A stretch of 64,000 nucleotides of DNA from Mesonia sediminis (GTDB lineage: Bacteria; Bacteroidota; Bacteroidia; Flavobacteriales; Flavobacteriaceae): NCBI RefSeq assembly GCF_042684705.1, contig NZ_JBHULZ010000041.1:682001-746000 (forward strand), written 5' to 3'. The position numbers and the translations under genes are program-made. The first letter of the stretch is position 1. Every line of letters begins with the position of its first letter. The notes below the pieces were generated by a model that searched no databases, was not told the origin of the DNA, and saw only the letters and a list, made by a program, of their open reading frames with translations. Positions 8,897-17,347 of the stretch are shown here, piece by piece.

Positions 8897-11752
8897 CTAG
8901 CTGGTTAGGTACATTTTTCTACGCGCATATAAATCATAAAAAGCATCATCGCGTAAGCTATCGATAAACAAAATACTCTCTCCAGTACTCTTCATTTCTG
9001 GCCCTAGTTGTTTGTTTACATTTGGAAATTTGTTAAAAGAGAACACCGGCTGCTTGATGGCATAACCTTCAAGTTGAGGGTTGAAATCAAAATCGGTGAC
9101 TTTCTTTTCTCCCAACATTACTTTTGCAGCATAATTCACATAAGGTTCGCCGTAGGCTTTTGCGATAAATGGTACGGTTCTCGAAGCACGCGGATTGGCT
9201 TCAATAATATATACCTCATCGTCTTTTATAGCAAATTGAACATTGATTAAACCAACCGTTTTAAGCGCTAGAGCAATTTTCTTGGTGTGGTCTTTTATCT
9301 TTTGAATAACCAAATCACCTAAGTTAAAAGGAGGTAGCAGTGCATTTGAATCTCCACTGTGAATACCACAAGGCTCAATATGCTCCATAATTCCTATAAT
9401 ATACACATTTTCGCCATCACAAATAGCATCCGCTTCAGCTTCAATTGCACCATCTAAATAATGATCTAATAAAAGTTTATTATTAGGTATGCTACGCAAT
9501 AAATCCACTACGTGCTGCTCTAATTGTTGTTTGTTAATGACAATCTTCATTCCTTGACCTCCCAGTACATACGAAGGACGCACTAAGATAGGAAAGTTCA
9601 ACTCATCGGCTAAAGCCAAAGCCTCATCGGCTGTTTCGGCAGTACCAAACTCAGGATAAGGAATGTTGTTCTCTTGTAATAATTTAGAGAAACTACCTCG
9701 ATCTTCGGCCAAATCTAGGGCTTCATAACTGGTTCCCATAATTTTAATACCGTATCGGTTCAGTTTCTCGGCCAGTTTTAAAGCGGTTTGTCCGCCCAAC
9801 TGTACGATTACCCCTTCGGGTTTCTCGTGACGAATAATATCATAAATATGCTCCCAGAATACGGGCTCAAAATACAACTTATCGGCCGTATCAAAATCGG
9901 TCGAAACCGTCTCGGGGTTACAATTAATCATAATGGTCTCGTAACCGCATTCGGCTGCAGCCATCACCCCGTGTACACAGCAGTAATCAAACTCGATACC
10001 TTGACCTATTCGGTTAGGCCCCGAACCAAGCACTATAATTTTTTTCTTATCGCTCACCTCACTTTCGTTGTGGCTGTATTGTTTACCATCTGCCGTTTCG
10101 ACTACATCCTCAAAAGTAGAGTAGTAATAAGGTGTTTTGGCAACAAACTCAGCCGCACAAGTATCAACCAGTTTGTATACGCGTTTGATATTTAGCTCTT
10201 CTCGTTTTTTATAAACTTCGCTTTCTAAGCAATTTAGCATATGGGCAATTTGCCGGTCTCCATAGCCTTTTTGCTTAGCCTCGAGCAAAATTTCTTTGTC
10301 GATGTTCTCTATAGTATAATTACTAGCAATTTCTTTTTCTAGATGATACAGCTCTTCATACTGCTTTAAGAACCACATATCTATTTTGGTGATTTCGTGA
10401 ATTCTACTCAGCGGAATACCCAATTGTATCGCATCATAAATAACAAACACGCGATCCCAGCTTGGGTTCGCCAATTTTTGTACTATGGTTTCGTAATCGT
10501 TATAGCCTTTACCATCTGCCCCCAAACCGTTGCGCTTGATCTCTAACGACTGGGTTGCTTTATGCAGCGCCTCTTGAAAAGATCGCCCGATACCCATTAC
10601 CTCACCTACCGATTTCATTTGTGGTCCTAACAAGCGGTTAGAGCCTTCAAACTTATCAAAATTCCAGCGCGGTATTTTTACAATAACATAATCTAAGCTA
10701 GGCTCAAATAATGCCGATGTAGTTTTGGTTATCTGATTTTCCAACTCGTCTAAGGTATAACCCAAAGCCAACTTGGCGGCTATTTTTGCAATAGGGTAAC
10801 CCGTTGCTTTTGACGCTAAAGCGGATGAACGCGAAACCCTTGGATTGATTTCAATGGCGATGATGTCTTCTTTTTCATCTGGACTCACAGCAAATTGTAC
10901 ATTACAACCCCCGGCGAAATCTCCGATATTACGCATCATTTTGATGGCCATATCGCGCATACGCTGAAAAGTTTTATCACTCAACGTCATAGCAGGGGCT
11001 ACAGTAATAGAGTCTCCGGTATGAATTCCCATCGGATCCATATTTTCTACCGTACAAATAATCACTACGTTATTGTTATTATCGCGTAATAACTCCAACT
11101 CATACTCTTTCCAACCCTGCAAAGCTTTATCAATAAGCACTTCGTGAATAGGCGAAACTTCAAGTCCATGGGCTAAAGCCTGCTCAAATTCTTCTTTGGT
11201 TTCAACAAATGCGGCACCAGCTCCTCCTAAAGTAAAAGAAGCTCGTATTAAAAGCGGCAAGCCAAATTCTTGGGCGATTTCTTTCCCCTCTAACATCGAT
11301 TTGGCTGTTTTGGCAGGTGCTACCGGTATATCGATACGTGACATCAACTGCTTAAACTCTTCTCGATCTTCGGTTATATTGATCGCGGCGATATCTACCC
11401 CGATTATCTTCACATCAAAATCTTTCCAAATACCTTTTTCATCTGCTTCAATACATAAGTTCAAGGCTGTTTGCCCTCCCATTGTGGGCAATACCGCATC
11501 GATTTGCGGATGTTCTTTTAATATTTCAATCAGCGATTTGGTGGTAAGCGGCTTGAGATACACATGATCGGCCATGGTGGGGTCGGTCATAATGGTGGCC
11601 GGATTAGAGTTAATCAAGATGGTTTCAATTCCATCTTCGCGCAGAGAGCGCAGCGACTGGCTACCAGAATAATCAAATTCACAGGCCTGCCCAATTACAA
11701 TAGGACCCGAACCTATGATTAATATACTTTTTAAATCTTTATTTTTTGGCAT
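8897..11752 (-). CDS. carB: Carbamoyl-phosphate synthase large subunit, without the allosteric domain
   Basis: Makes carbamoyl phosphate from ammonia, bicarbonate and two ATP for pyrimidine and arginine synthesis, working with the CarA glutaminase subunit. Both synthetase halves are present: the N-terminal half begins SILIIGSGPIVIGQACEFDYS and the second IIVLGSGPNRIGQGIEFDY, each followed by an ATP-grasp domain. At 951 residues it is about 120 shorter than the E. coli enzyme and stops at YARRKMYLTS, right after the second ATP-grasp half. The MGS-like regulatory domain that binds UMP/IMP/ornithine is therefore missing, as I recall for other flavobacterial CarB proteins. CarA is not adjacent. 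Confidence 0.96.
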   Translation of the reverse strand: MPKNKDLKSILIIGSGPIVIGQACEFDYSGSQSLRSLREDGIETILINSNPATIMTDPTMADHVYLKPLTTKSLIEILKEHPQIDAVLPTMGGQTALNLCIEADEKGIWKDFDVKIIGVDIAAINITEDREEFKQLMSRIDIPVAPAKTAKSMLEGKEIAQEFGLPLLIRASFTLGGAGAAFVETKEEFEQALAHGLEVSPIHEVLIDKALQGWKEYELELLRDNNNNVVIICTVENMDPMGIHTGDSITVAPAMTLSDKTFQRMRDMAIKMMRNIGDFAGGCNVQFAVSPDEKEDIIAIEINPRVSRSSALASKATGYPIAKIAAKLALGYTLDELENQITKTTSALFEPSLDYVIVKIPRWNFDKFEGSNRLLGPQMKSVGEVMGIGRSFQEALHKATQSLEIKRNGLGADGKGYNDYETIVQKLANPSWDRVFVIYDAIQLGIPLSRIHEITKIDMWFLKQYEELYHLEKEIASNYTIENIDKEILLEAKQKGYGDRQIAHMLNCLESEVYKKREELNIKRVYKLVDTCAAEFVAKTPYYYSTFEDVVETADGKQYSHNESEVSDKKKIIVLGSGPNRIGQGIEFDYCCVHGVMAAAECGYETIMINCNPETVSTDFDTADKLYFEPVFWEHIYDIIRHEKPEGVIVQLGGQTALKLAEKLNRYGIKIMGTSYEALDLAEDRGSFSKLLQENNIPYPEFGTAETADEALALADELNFPILVRPSYVLGGQGMKIVINKQQLEQHVVDLLRSIPNNKLLLDHYLDGAIEAEADAICDGENVYIIGIMEHIEPCGIHSGDSNALLPPFNLGDLVIQKIKDHTKKIALALKTVGLINVQFAIKDDEVYIIEANPRASRTVPFIAKAYGEPYVNYAAKVMLGEKKVTDFDFNPQLEGYAIKQPVFSFNKFPNVNKQLGPEMKSTGESILFIDSLRDDAFYDLYARRKMYLTS

Positions 11753-11802
11753 AACGCTAGCAGTTATAGATGTTTAAATTTAAGTAGATTCTAGATATAA
11801 AA

Positions 11803-11829
11803 AAAGGCGTTACCACCGGTAACACCTTT
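11803..11829 (-). terminator. Intrinsic terminator after rpmH
   Basis: A 12-bp stem (AAAGGCGTTACC / GGTAACACCTTT, one wobble) with a 3-base loop is followed on the minus strand by a T-run. It lies between rpmH and carB, so carB probably has its own promoter, though I see no clear consensus box for one. Confidence 0.8.
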
Positions 11830-11855
11830 AAAAAATTTTGATAACACAATCATTA

Positions 11856-12014
11856 TTAGTGCTTATGTCTATTTTCTGAAGAAACAGAAAGTTTCTTTCT
11901 ACCTTTAGCTCTTCTTCTTGCAAGCACTTTGCGACCGTTAACACTGGCCATACGCTCTCTAAAGCCGTGCTTATTTTTTCTTTTTCTTTTCGAGGGTTGA
12001 AACGTTCTTTTCAT
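11856..12014 (-). CDS. rpmH: Ribosomal protein bL34
   Basis: A 52-residue, very basic protein, read directly from the minus strand. It starts MKRTFQPSKRKRKNKHGFRE, the diagnostic bL34 N-terminus, continues RMASVNGRKVLARRRAKGRK, and ends ENRHKH. It is a structural protein of the large ribosomal subunit. The C-terminal extension after KGRKKL is typical of Bacteroidota. It is monocistronic, with a promoter upstream and a terminator downstream. Confidence 0.97.
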   Translation of the reverse strand: MKRTFQPSKRKRKNKHGFRERMASVNGRKVLARRRAKGRKKLSVSSENRHKH

Positions 12015-12089
12015 CTTAAAATATCTTTAATCTTCTGTTGAAATCTTAATTCTAAAAATATAAAAGCCTTGCTGCTTTTAAACTGCGGG

Positions 12090-12119
12090 CAAATATACAA
12101 CAAGTTTTTAGTCTCACAA
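12090..12119 (-). promoter_or_regulatory. rpmH promoter
   Basis: Minus-strand TTG (12119-12117), 19 bases, then TATATTTG (12097-12090). It fits the Bacteroidota consensus and sits about 76 bp upstream of the rpmH start. Confidence 0.65.
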
Positions 12120-12329
12120 ATGGAATATTAATTTTTTTACGGTTTTTTTAAAGCAAACCAAATGGCTTTTCATCGCCCGGGCAAAGTAACAAATAAATAC
12201 TTGGTTTTAGGCACTTTAAATCTTAATTCTTGGTCTCCCTTAGACATCAAAAATAATTTTCAAGTCTCCCTAGTATCCAGTCTAGTGGGTTTAGCCCTTT
12301 TTCACCGATACGGCATTCATTTTTTTTCT

Positions 12330-12337
12330 TACCTTTG
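12330..12337 (+). promoter_or_regulatory. -7 box of the TPR-gene promoter
   Basis: TACCTTTG matches TAnnTTTG and lies 23 bp before the ATG at 12360. No clear -33 TTG is present at the right distance. Confidence 0.5.
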
Positions 12338-12359
12338 CGGACATTAAAAAAAACAAATT

Positions 12360-12875
12360 ATGTTTAATAAGAACCTTAAACTGGTTTTAGCTGGGGCCAT
12401 TTTTGCCTTTGCGATTTATCAATTTATAGAAGGCCAAATTGGAAACGGTATTTTTCTAATTTTGCTTGCCGCAATTTTTGTTTTCCTTTATTTTAAAAAC
12501 GAATTGATTCTACTGGCTTTTTTACGCCTGCGTAAACAAGACTTTGACGGAGCCAAAAAATGGCTCGATAAAATTAAAAACCCTGAATCGGCATTGGTAC
12601 AAAAACAACAAGGGTATTATTGGTACCTCCACGGTTTAATGGTATCGCAAAAAAATATGACTAAAGCCGAAAAATATTTTAAACGCGCCATTAAACTAGG
12701 CCTATCGATGAGCCAAGACCTAGCCATGGCTAAATTAAACCTTGCCGGAATAGCGATGACCAAAAGACGTAAGCGCGAGGCACAAATCTTATTGAAAGAA
12801 GCTAAAACTTTAGATAAACATAATATGCTTGCCGATCAAATCAACATGATGAAGCAGCAAATGAAGCGGATCTAA
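12360..12875 (+). CDS. Membrane-anchored TPR-like protein
   Basis: A 171-residue protein with two N-terminal membrane helices (about residues 7-24 and 28-47; the second ends FVFLYF) and a cytoplasmic helical part. The latter has TPR-like pairs: FDGAKKWLDKIKN, then YYWYLHGLMVSQKNMTKAEKYFKRAIKLG, then AKLNLAGIAMTKRRKREAQILLKEA. TPR proteins hold complexes together; the partner is unknown. The basic C-terminus (MKQQMKRI) and short tail are typical of small flavobacterial homologues annotated only as hypothetical. Confidence 0.7.
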   Translation: MFNKNLKLVLAGAIFAFAIYQFIEGQIGNGIFLILLAAIFVFLYFKNELILLAFLRLRKQDFDGAKKWLDKIKNPESALVQKQQGYYWYLHGLMVSQKNMTKAEKYFKRAIKLGLSMSQDLAMAKLNLAGIAMTKRRKREAQILLKEAKTLDKHNMLADQINMMKQQMKRI

Positions 12876-12965
12876 ACGATAGCTATCACATCCCTAATAC
12901 TAATGCGTAGAATTTATTTTTTACGCATTTTTTTTATATATTTATTGATGATTAATTCGGTAAAT

Positions 12966-13631
12966 ATGCAAAAACTTTTACTATTACTCATTTTACTACC
13001 TTTTTTTGCTTGGAGCCAAGACACCAAGCAACAAGAGGTGTTGTTTTCTGAAGCTATAGGCAGGCATATAAAAACCTACAAAAAGAAAGCTCGTAAGGCT
13101 TATCGACATAAAGATTATGAACGCGCACAAATTTTATTCGATTCTTTGGTGAATCACCAGTTGCGCGGAACCTATCTCGATAATTTCAAGGTTTCTTGTG
13201 TCCGCACTGGTAAAACCTGCTTTAACGATTTTAAAAAACCAATGTACCTAATGACCTACGCTTCTTGGTGTGTGGCGAGCAAAGGTGAAGTGCAATCGCT
13301 AAATGCCTTAGCAAAAAAATATAAAAAAGAAATTGATTTCGTGGTCTTGTTCTGGGATAAACGTAAACAAGCGCGCAGAGTGAGCCGTAAATACAATCGA
13401 TTTGTGCATGTGCTGTATGTAGATGAACTAAGCAACCGTGAAGCGCATTTGGTAAAAACAATGAAGCATTCCTTAGGTCTTCCAACTACTTTTTACATCA
13501 GTCAAGAAAAAGAGATTTTAGGTATTGAACACCTGCCTAAACCTCATATTGAACAAGACATAAAAAATGCAGTACAATTCAATGTTCAGCAATTTAAAAA
13601 AGGAGTACAGGTACTATTGGCTAGTCCTTAG
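12966..13631 (+). CDS. Exported thioredoxin-fold protein with one active-site cysteine
   Basis: Starting at 12966 gives a clean signal peptide (MQKLLLLLILLPFFAWSQ) and a 221-residue protein. The in-frame ATG at 12903 would put 21 hydrophobic residues in front and is less likely. The C-terminal two-thirds fits a TlpA-like thioredoxin fold: a strand MYLMTYASWC, a helix KGEVQSLNALAKKY, a strand IDFVVLFWD, the cis-Pro region LPTTFYIS. The usual WCxxC is reduced to WCVAS, so only the first cysteine remains (Cys102) and normal disulfide exchange is not possible with this motif alone. A second Cys pair lies upstream (CVRTGKTC). The gene ends 2 bp from the converging cls gene with no terminator between. 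Confidence 0.65.
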   Translation: MQKLLLLLILLPFFAWSQDTKQQEVLFSEAIGRHIKTYKKKARKAYRHKDYERAQILFDSLVNHQLRGTYLDNFKVSCVRTGKTCFNDFKKPMYLMTYASWCVASKGEVQSLNALAKKYKKEIDFVVLFWDKRKQARRVSRKYNRFVHVLYVDELSNREAHLVKTMKHSLGLPTTFYISQEKEILGIEHLPKPHIEQDIKNAVQFNVQQFKKGVQVLLASP

Positions 13632-13633
13632 GC

Positions 13634-15091
13634 CTACAGTAAGGGAGCCCATAGCCTAGAGAAAGATTCTTTTATCTTTTCCTTTAAAGGTCGTTCTAAC
13701 CAGAGCTCTAACAGCACTTCTTCGCAATCTTGCTTGTCCTTTTCAAAATGCTGTTGCATTTTCTGAGTAAAATCTTCGTTATATATCAAGGCGTTGATTT
13801 CAAAATTGATTTCAAAACTGCGGTAGTCAAAATTAGAAGTACCTACACTGCATAACTGACCGTCAATGAGCATCGTCTTAGCATGCAACATGCCTTTACA
13901 ATAATGAAATATGCGAATACCAGAAGCCAATATATCCCGAAAATAGGAATGCGTCGCATACTTCGCAGCCCAAGAATCTCCGTCACGCGGACACATAAGT
14001 TGAATATCAACTCCACGTGCTGCTGCGGTTTTTAGGGCGACCAGCATAGGTTCATTAGGAATAAAATAAGGGGTGGTGATTAAAATGCTCTCACGTGCCT
14101 GATTGATAGCCGTAAACAAGGCCCGCATTATGTGCGGACTGTCGGAATCTGGACCGCTGGCCACAATTTGCATGGCAATCTCGCCGCAGTCTTTTACCTT
14201 AGGAAAATAATCTTCGGCTATACTTATTTCTTTTGAACCGGTTACAAAATTCCAATTCAATAAAAAATGAGCGTGTAATGATTTGACTACATTTCCTTCT
14301 AACCGCAAGTGAATGTCGCGCCAAAAAGAATCGTTAAGGCTATTTACATATTCATCGCTCACGTTAATGCCTCCCACAAATCCGATGCTCCCATCAATCA
14401 CACAAAGTTTGCGATGGTCGCGATAGTTTAGTTTACGCGTGAGATTAGGAAACCATACGGGCATAAACGGATAAATTTCTACTCCCGCCTCCTCTAACCT
14501 CTTCTTATCACGACTTGCTAATTGACTACCTACATAATCATAAATTACCTTTACAGCAACTCCCTCTTGAGCGCGTTCACAAAGCAAATCAAGCAATTGT
14601 CTACCGATTTCACCCTGACCAAAAATATAATATTCTAAATGTATAAAACGCTGGGCTTTACGTAGGGCATCAAAAAGCGCCTCGAATTTCTCATCTCCAT
14701 TGTTGAGCAAACGCACATCATTGCCAAAAGTCAGCGGTTTACGTTGGGTGTTTTGCACCAAACCCACCACAGCTGAGTACTGCTCAAGAAAAGACTCTTC
14801 ATACTTTTCGAGCGACTCCTCATCTACCAACAGCTTTTTCTCCCACTTCTTGATGATTTTATGATTAAACACCCCTTGGCGTTTAAACATTTTATCTTTG
14901 CGGTATTCCTGACCAAAAAACAAATACACCAAAAGGCCTACAAAAGGAAAAAGCAACAAACCCAATACATATGAAAGTGTAGAAACCGGATTCCCATTGT
15001 TGCGAATCACAAAAAAGGCCGTACCTATCGCCAAAAGGTAATTCAGAATCAATAGGCTAATGAGCCAATTATTACTTATAAAGTCTATCAT
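13634..15091 (-). CDS. cls: Cardiolipin synthase (phospholipase D family)
   Basis: Joins two phosphatidylglycerol molecules into cardiolipin at the inner membrane. The 485-residue protein has two N-terminal membrane helices (about 8-28 and 37-59) and two HKD catalytic motifs: His226-Lys228-Asp233 (DHRKLCVID) and His403-Lys405-Asp410 (LHAKTMLID). Both are followed by the expected small-residue tails (GSIGFVGG; GQLCSVGTSN). Length and layout match ClsA-type enzymes. The start overlaps the transglycosylase stop by 4 bp, so these genes are coupled and both act on the envelope. Confidence 0.95.
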   Translation of the reverse strand: MIDFISNNWLISLLILNYLLAIGTAFFVIRNNGNPVSTLSYVLGLLLFPFVGLLVYLFFGQEYRKDKMFKRQGVFNHKIIKKWEKKLLVDEESLEKYEESFLEQYSAVVGLVQNTQRKPLTFGNDVRLLNNGDEKFEALFDALRKAQRFIHLEYYIFGQGEIGRQLLDLLCERAQEGVAVKVIYDYVGSQLASRDKKRLEEAGVEIYPFMPVWFPNLTRKLNYRDHRKLCVIDGSIGFVGGINVSDEYVNSLNDSFWRDIHLRLEGNVVKSLHAHFLLNWNFVTGSKEISIAEDYFPKVKDCGEIAMQIVASGPDSDSPHIMRALFTAINQARESILITTPYFIPNEPMLVALKTAAARGVDIQLMCPRDGDSWAAKYATHSYFRDILASGIRIFHYCKGMLHAKTMLIDGQLCSVGTSNFDYRSFEINFEINALIYNEDFTQKMQQHFEKDKQDCEEVLLELWLERPLKEKIKESFSRLWAPLL

Positions 15092-16056
15092 TCGGGTTGG
15101 TAGGTATACACCTCATCAAGTGGAATTTCCAATTCGTAGGCCTTACGCGAGGCATTGTCGAGGTGCGCTTCGCGCAACCAAGGGTTATGGATTTTTAAAA
15201 TCTTATAATTGATATCCATTTTCTTAGCAAAACGGGCAAAGTTAGTTACGGGTGTATCTACCACCACGGTTCTGGTGGGCACCGGACTATACAAATCTTC
15301 TTTATTAAAGTGAAAACCATAGGCTTTTGGCTGACTAAAAATCGTTTTAATCGCTAAAATACGGAACACATATCGACCCGTTTCTATATTCAACAACAAG
15401 TCGTAATAATCGTTCACTTCCTGGCGATCTTGCTGTTTTCGAATACCGTAATTCCCAGCATTATAAGCAGCAGCCGCAAGTGTCCAACTTCCCAACTCTT
15501 CTTTGGCTTTTTTCAAATAAGCACAAGCCACTTCGGTCGATTTGGCGATATGATAGCGTTCATCGATATTGTCATTGATTTCTAAACCATACTCCCGTCC
15601 CGTGGTTTTCATTATTTGCCAAAAACCTGTAGCGCCCGCAGGCGACACCACTGGCATTAAGCCACTTTCGGCAACGGCCAAGTATTTAAAATCATCGGGA
15701 ACGCCATGTTTAGCTAAAATCGGTTCAATAATAGGAAAGTACTTGTTCATGCGTTTGAGTAACAACAAGCCATTTGACTGCCAATAGGTATTCACCAACA
15801 TTTCTCGATCGAGTCGCTCCCGAATATCTGGATTGTCTAAAGGCACCGCTTCTCCCGCAAAATTGATGTTTTCGGGTATAGGCAAGGCATACACTTTATA
15901 ATCTTTTACATGCGGCTCCGCTTTTTTGGGCAGCAAGTCCTTTTCAATTAGGGCTTCATAATCATTATGCTGCTGGTAACTACTCAGCGCCAGCGCTCCA
16001 ATTCCACTCAGGGCAATCACCCCTACAACACTTAAAAACCGATTCATCCTCTTCAT
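15088..16056 (-). CDS. Lytic transglycosylase (SLT domain)
   Basis: A 322-residue exported protein with one N-terminal hydrophobic segment (about 8-26). The lysozyme-like domain has catalytic Glu130 in VAESGLMP, followed by SPAGATGFWQIM and the AAAAYNAGNYGI motif. It cleaves peptidoglycan glycan strands to anhydro-muropeptides. MltD-like relatives usually carry LysM repeats; none is obvious here. It ends YTYQPE, overlapping cls by 4 bp. The upstream hydrolase gene ends 21 bp away, so this is the middle gene of a three-gene envelope operon. Confidence 0.9.
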   Translation of the reverse strand: MKRMNRFLSVVGVIALSGIGALALSSYQQHNDYEALIEKDLLPKKAEPHVKDYKVYALPIPENINFAGEAVPLDNPDIRERLDREMLVNTYWQSNGLLLLKRMNKYFPIIEPILAKHGVPDDFKYLAVAESGLMPVVSPAGATGFWQIMKTTGREYGLEINDNIDERYHIAKSTEVACAYLKKAKEELGSWTLAAAAYNAGNYGIRKQQDRQEVNDYYDLLLNIETGRYVFRILAIKTIFSQPKAYGFHFNKEDLYSPVPTRTVVVDTPVTNFARFAKKMDINYKILKIHNPWLREAHLDNASRKAYELEIPLDEVYTYQPE

Positions 16057-16077
16057 ACGTATATTTTTTTCTTTTTC

Positions 16078-16797
16078 TTATTCATCTACCAGCACGCCTT
16101 GCTCTATATAAGCGGGCAAGTGCTCATTAAACCACCTAAAACGCTCGATAATCATCGCATGCGTACCACCTTGCACCGGAATATAGTTTTGGATATATTT
16201 CACCGGAAAAATAGGGTCTTCGGTACCATGTATATGCACCAAACCAGGCAATGGTTTTTCTTGTTTCCAATGCAAGATTTGCTCCAAAGACCAATCTAAA
16301 TATTCTTTTTGATGCACACTCAGGTATTTTTTATACCACTTCGCCCGCTTGCGCGTGTAGTTTCCTACTGGCCAGTCAGATAGGTTTTCAATCTTCTGTG
16401 CCCATTGAGTAGGTAAAAGCTTATACAATTTCATACTCTTTGCCCAACGCAAGCGTCTTGGCATCTCTAAGTGCGTTTTGATACTCGAAATAATAATCAC
16501 TCGGCGTACGGCTAGCAATTGAGCTAACTCTTGCACGATTATCCCGCCAAAAGACACTCCGATTAATACCGGATGCTCGTGTTTGATTTCGGGCAGATAG
16601 CGCTTCACATAATGCTTTAGACTTTCTCCCCCTTCAGGCATCTTCCATGACAAATACACCAAATCAAACCGATCTTCATCCAATTGCAGGTATTCAAAAA
16701 TAGCCGGACTAGCAGCCATACCGGGCATAAAATAAACCGGTATTTTTTGTTTTACTGCTGGTGGGGTTTCCACCGATGTAGACGAATCGTTTAACAT
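16078..16797 (-). CDS. Alpha/beta hydrolase
   Basis: A 239-residue cytoplasmic alpha/beta-hydrolase. The nucleophile elbow is GVSFGG (Ser82), the acid is probably Asp in HGTEDPIFP, and the base His in GGTHAMI. A cap-like helical stretch (RLRWAKSMKLYKLLPTQWAQ) lies between. The substrate is unknown; the position ahead of transglycosylase and cls genes allows a lipid or ester substrate, but this is only inference. It is first in the operon. Confidence 0.85.
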   Translation of the reverse strand: MLNDSSTSVETPPAVKQKIPVYFMPGMAASPAIFEYLQLDEDRFDLVYLSWKMPEGGESLKHYVKRYLPEIKHEHPVLIGVSFGGIIVQELAQLLAVRRVIIISSIKTHLEMPRRLRWAKSMKLYKLLPTQWAQKIENLSDWPVGNYTRKRAKWYKKYLSVHQKEYLDWSLEQILHWKQEKPLPGLVHIHGTEDPIFPVKYIQNYIPVQGGTHAMIIERFRWFNEHLPAYIEQGVLVDE

Positions 16798-16810
16798 AAT
16801 TTACTCGACA

Positions 16811-16818
16811 CAAATCTA
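16811..16818 (-). promoter_or_regulatory. -7 box for the hydrolase-transglycosylase-cls operon
   Basis: Minus-strand TAGATTTG matches TAnnTTTG, 13 bp before the 16797 start. No -33 TTG is evident. Confidence 0.4.
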
Positions 16819-17038
16819 ATAGGAATATACTAAAAAAAGCCTCTTGTTGGTCAGAAAATATATAGATTAACTTTTTTAATCCGCCTAAGCGTAAAAACTA
16901 AAGCCGCCCCTAAAAATCAAGCCTTAAAGAAACGTCAAAGTCTACTCCTTTACTCCCGTACCCGATAATTTTTCGTATCTTTATACCTGTTTATGAGTTG
17001 ATTAACGCTAAAACTAATCTGTTTAAAATTTATAAATT

Positions 17039-17347
17039 ATGCCCAGTATTACCGCCCCTTTAAAAGACAATGAATTCATCAGACAATTTGAAGCCCAAGT
17101 AGATCAAGTATTTATCGCAATTGAATACAGCAAACAAGAACGCAAAATATTTCTTTCTCGCTTGCATCAAAATCCGCCAGAAGGTTTAACCACCGTACAA
17201 GTTGACGCTTTCTTAGAACAGGTATTTGATTATGTGCGCAGCTTAGGCCGATTAAAAATTGTGCCCACCGGTAAAGAAGTAGCCCGCTTTTTTAAAGCCC
17301 GAAAAAAACAATATGACGATTTAATTCCTATGGGAATGTCGCTTTAA
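17039..17347 (+). CDS. Conserved hypothetical protein
   Basis: A 102-residue soluble, mainly helical protein with no recognised family. Helices include DNEFIRQFEAQVDQVFIAIEYS, QVDAFLEQVFDYVRSL and GKEVARFFKARKKQYDDLI. No signal peptide or membrane segment is seen. Its stop codon overlaps the mtaB stop on the opposite strand (shared TTAA). A TATCTTTA box about 60 bp upstream is a weak promoter match. The coding pattern and a clean start support a real gene; the function is unknown. Confidence 0.65.
   Translation: MPSITAPLKDNEFIRQFEAQVDQVFIAIEYSKQERKIFLSRLHQNPPEGLTTVQVDAFLEQVFDYVRSLGRLKIVPTGKEVARFFKARKKQYDDLIPMGMSL

Larger units (their letters stand above)
12015..12359. other. Intergenic region with two divergent promoters
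   Basis: This 345-bp stretch separates rpmH from the TPR gene. It contains the rpmH promoter (12090-12119) and a TACCTTTG box at 12330-12337. I see no further gene or structured element in it. Confidence 0.6.

Noticed and set aside
12162..12347. A 61-codon frame upstream of the TPR gene
   Set aside because: It covers the promoter region, has no plausible protein features, and ends over the TACCTTTG box.
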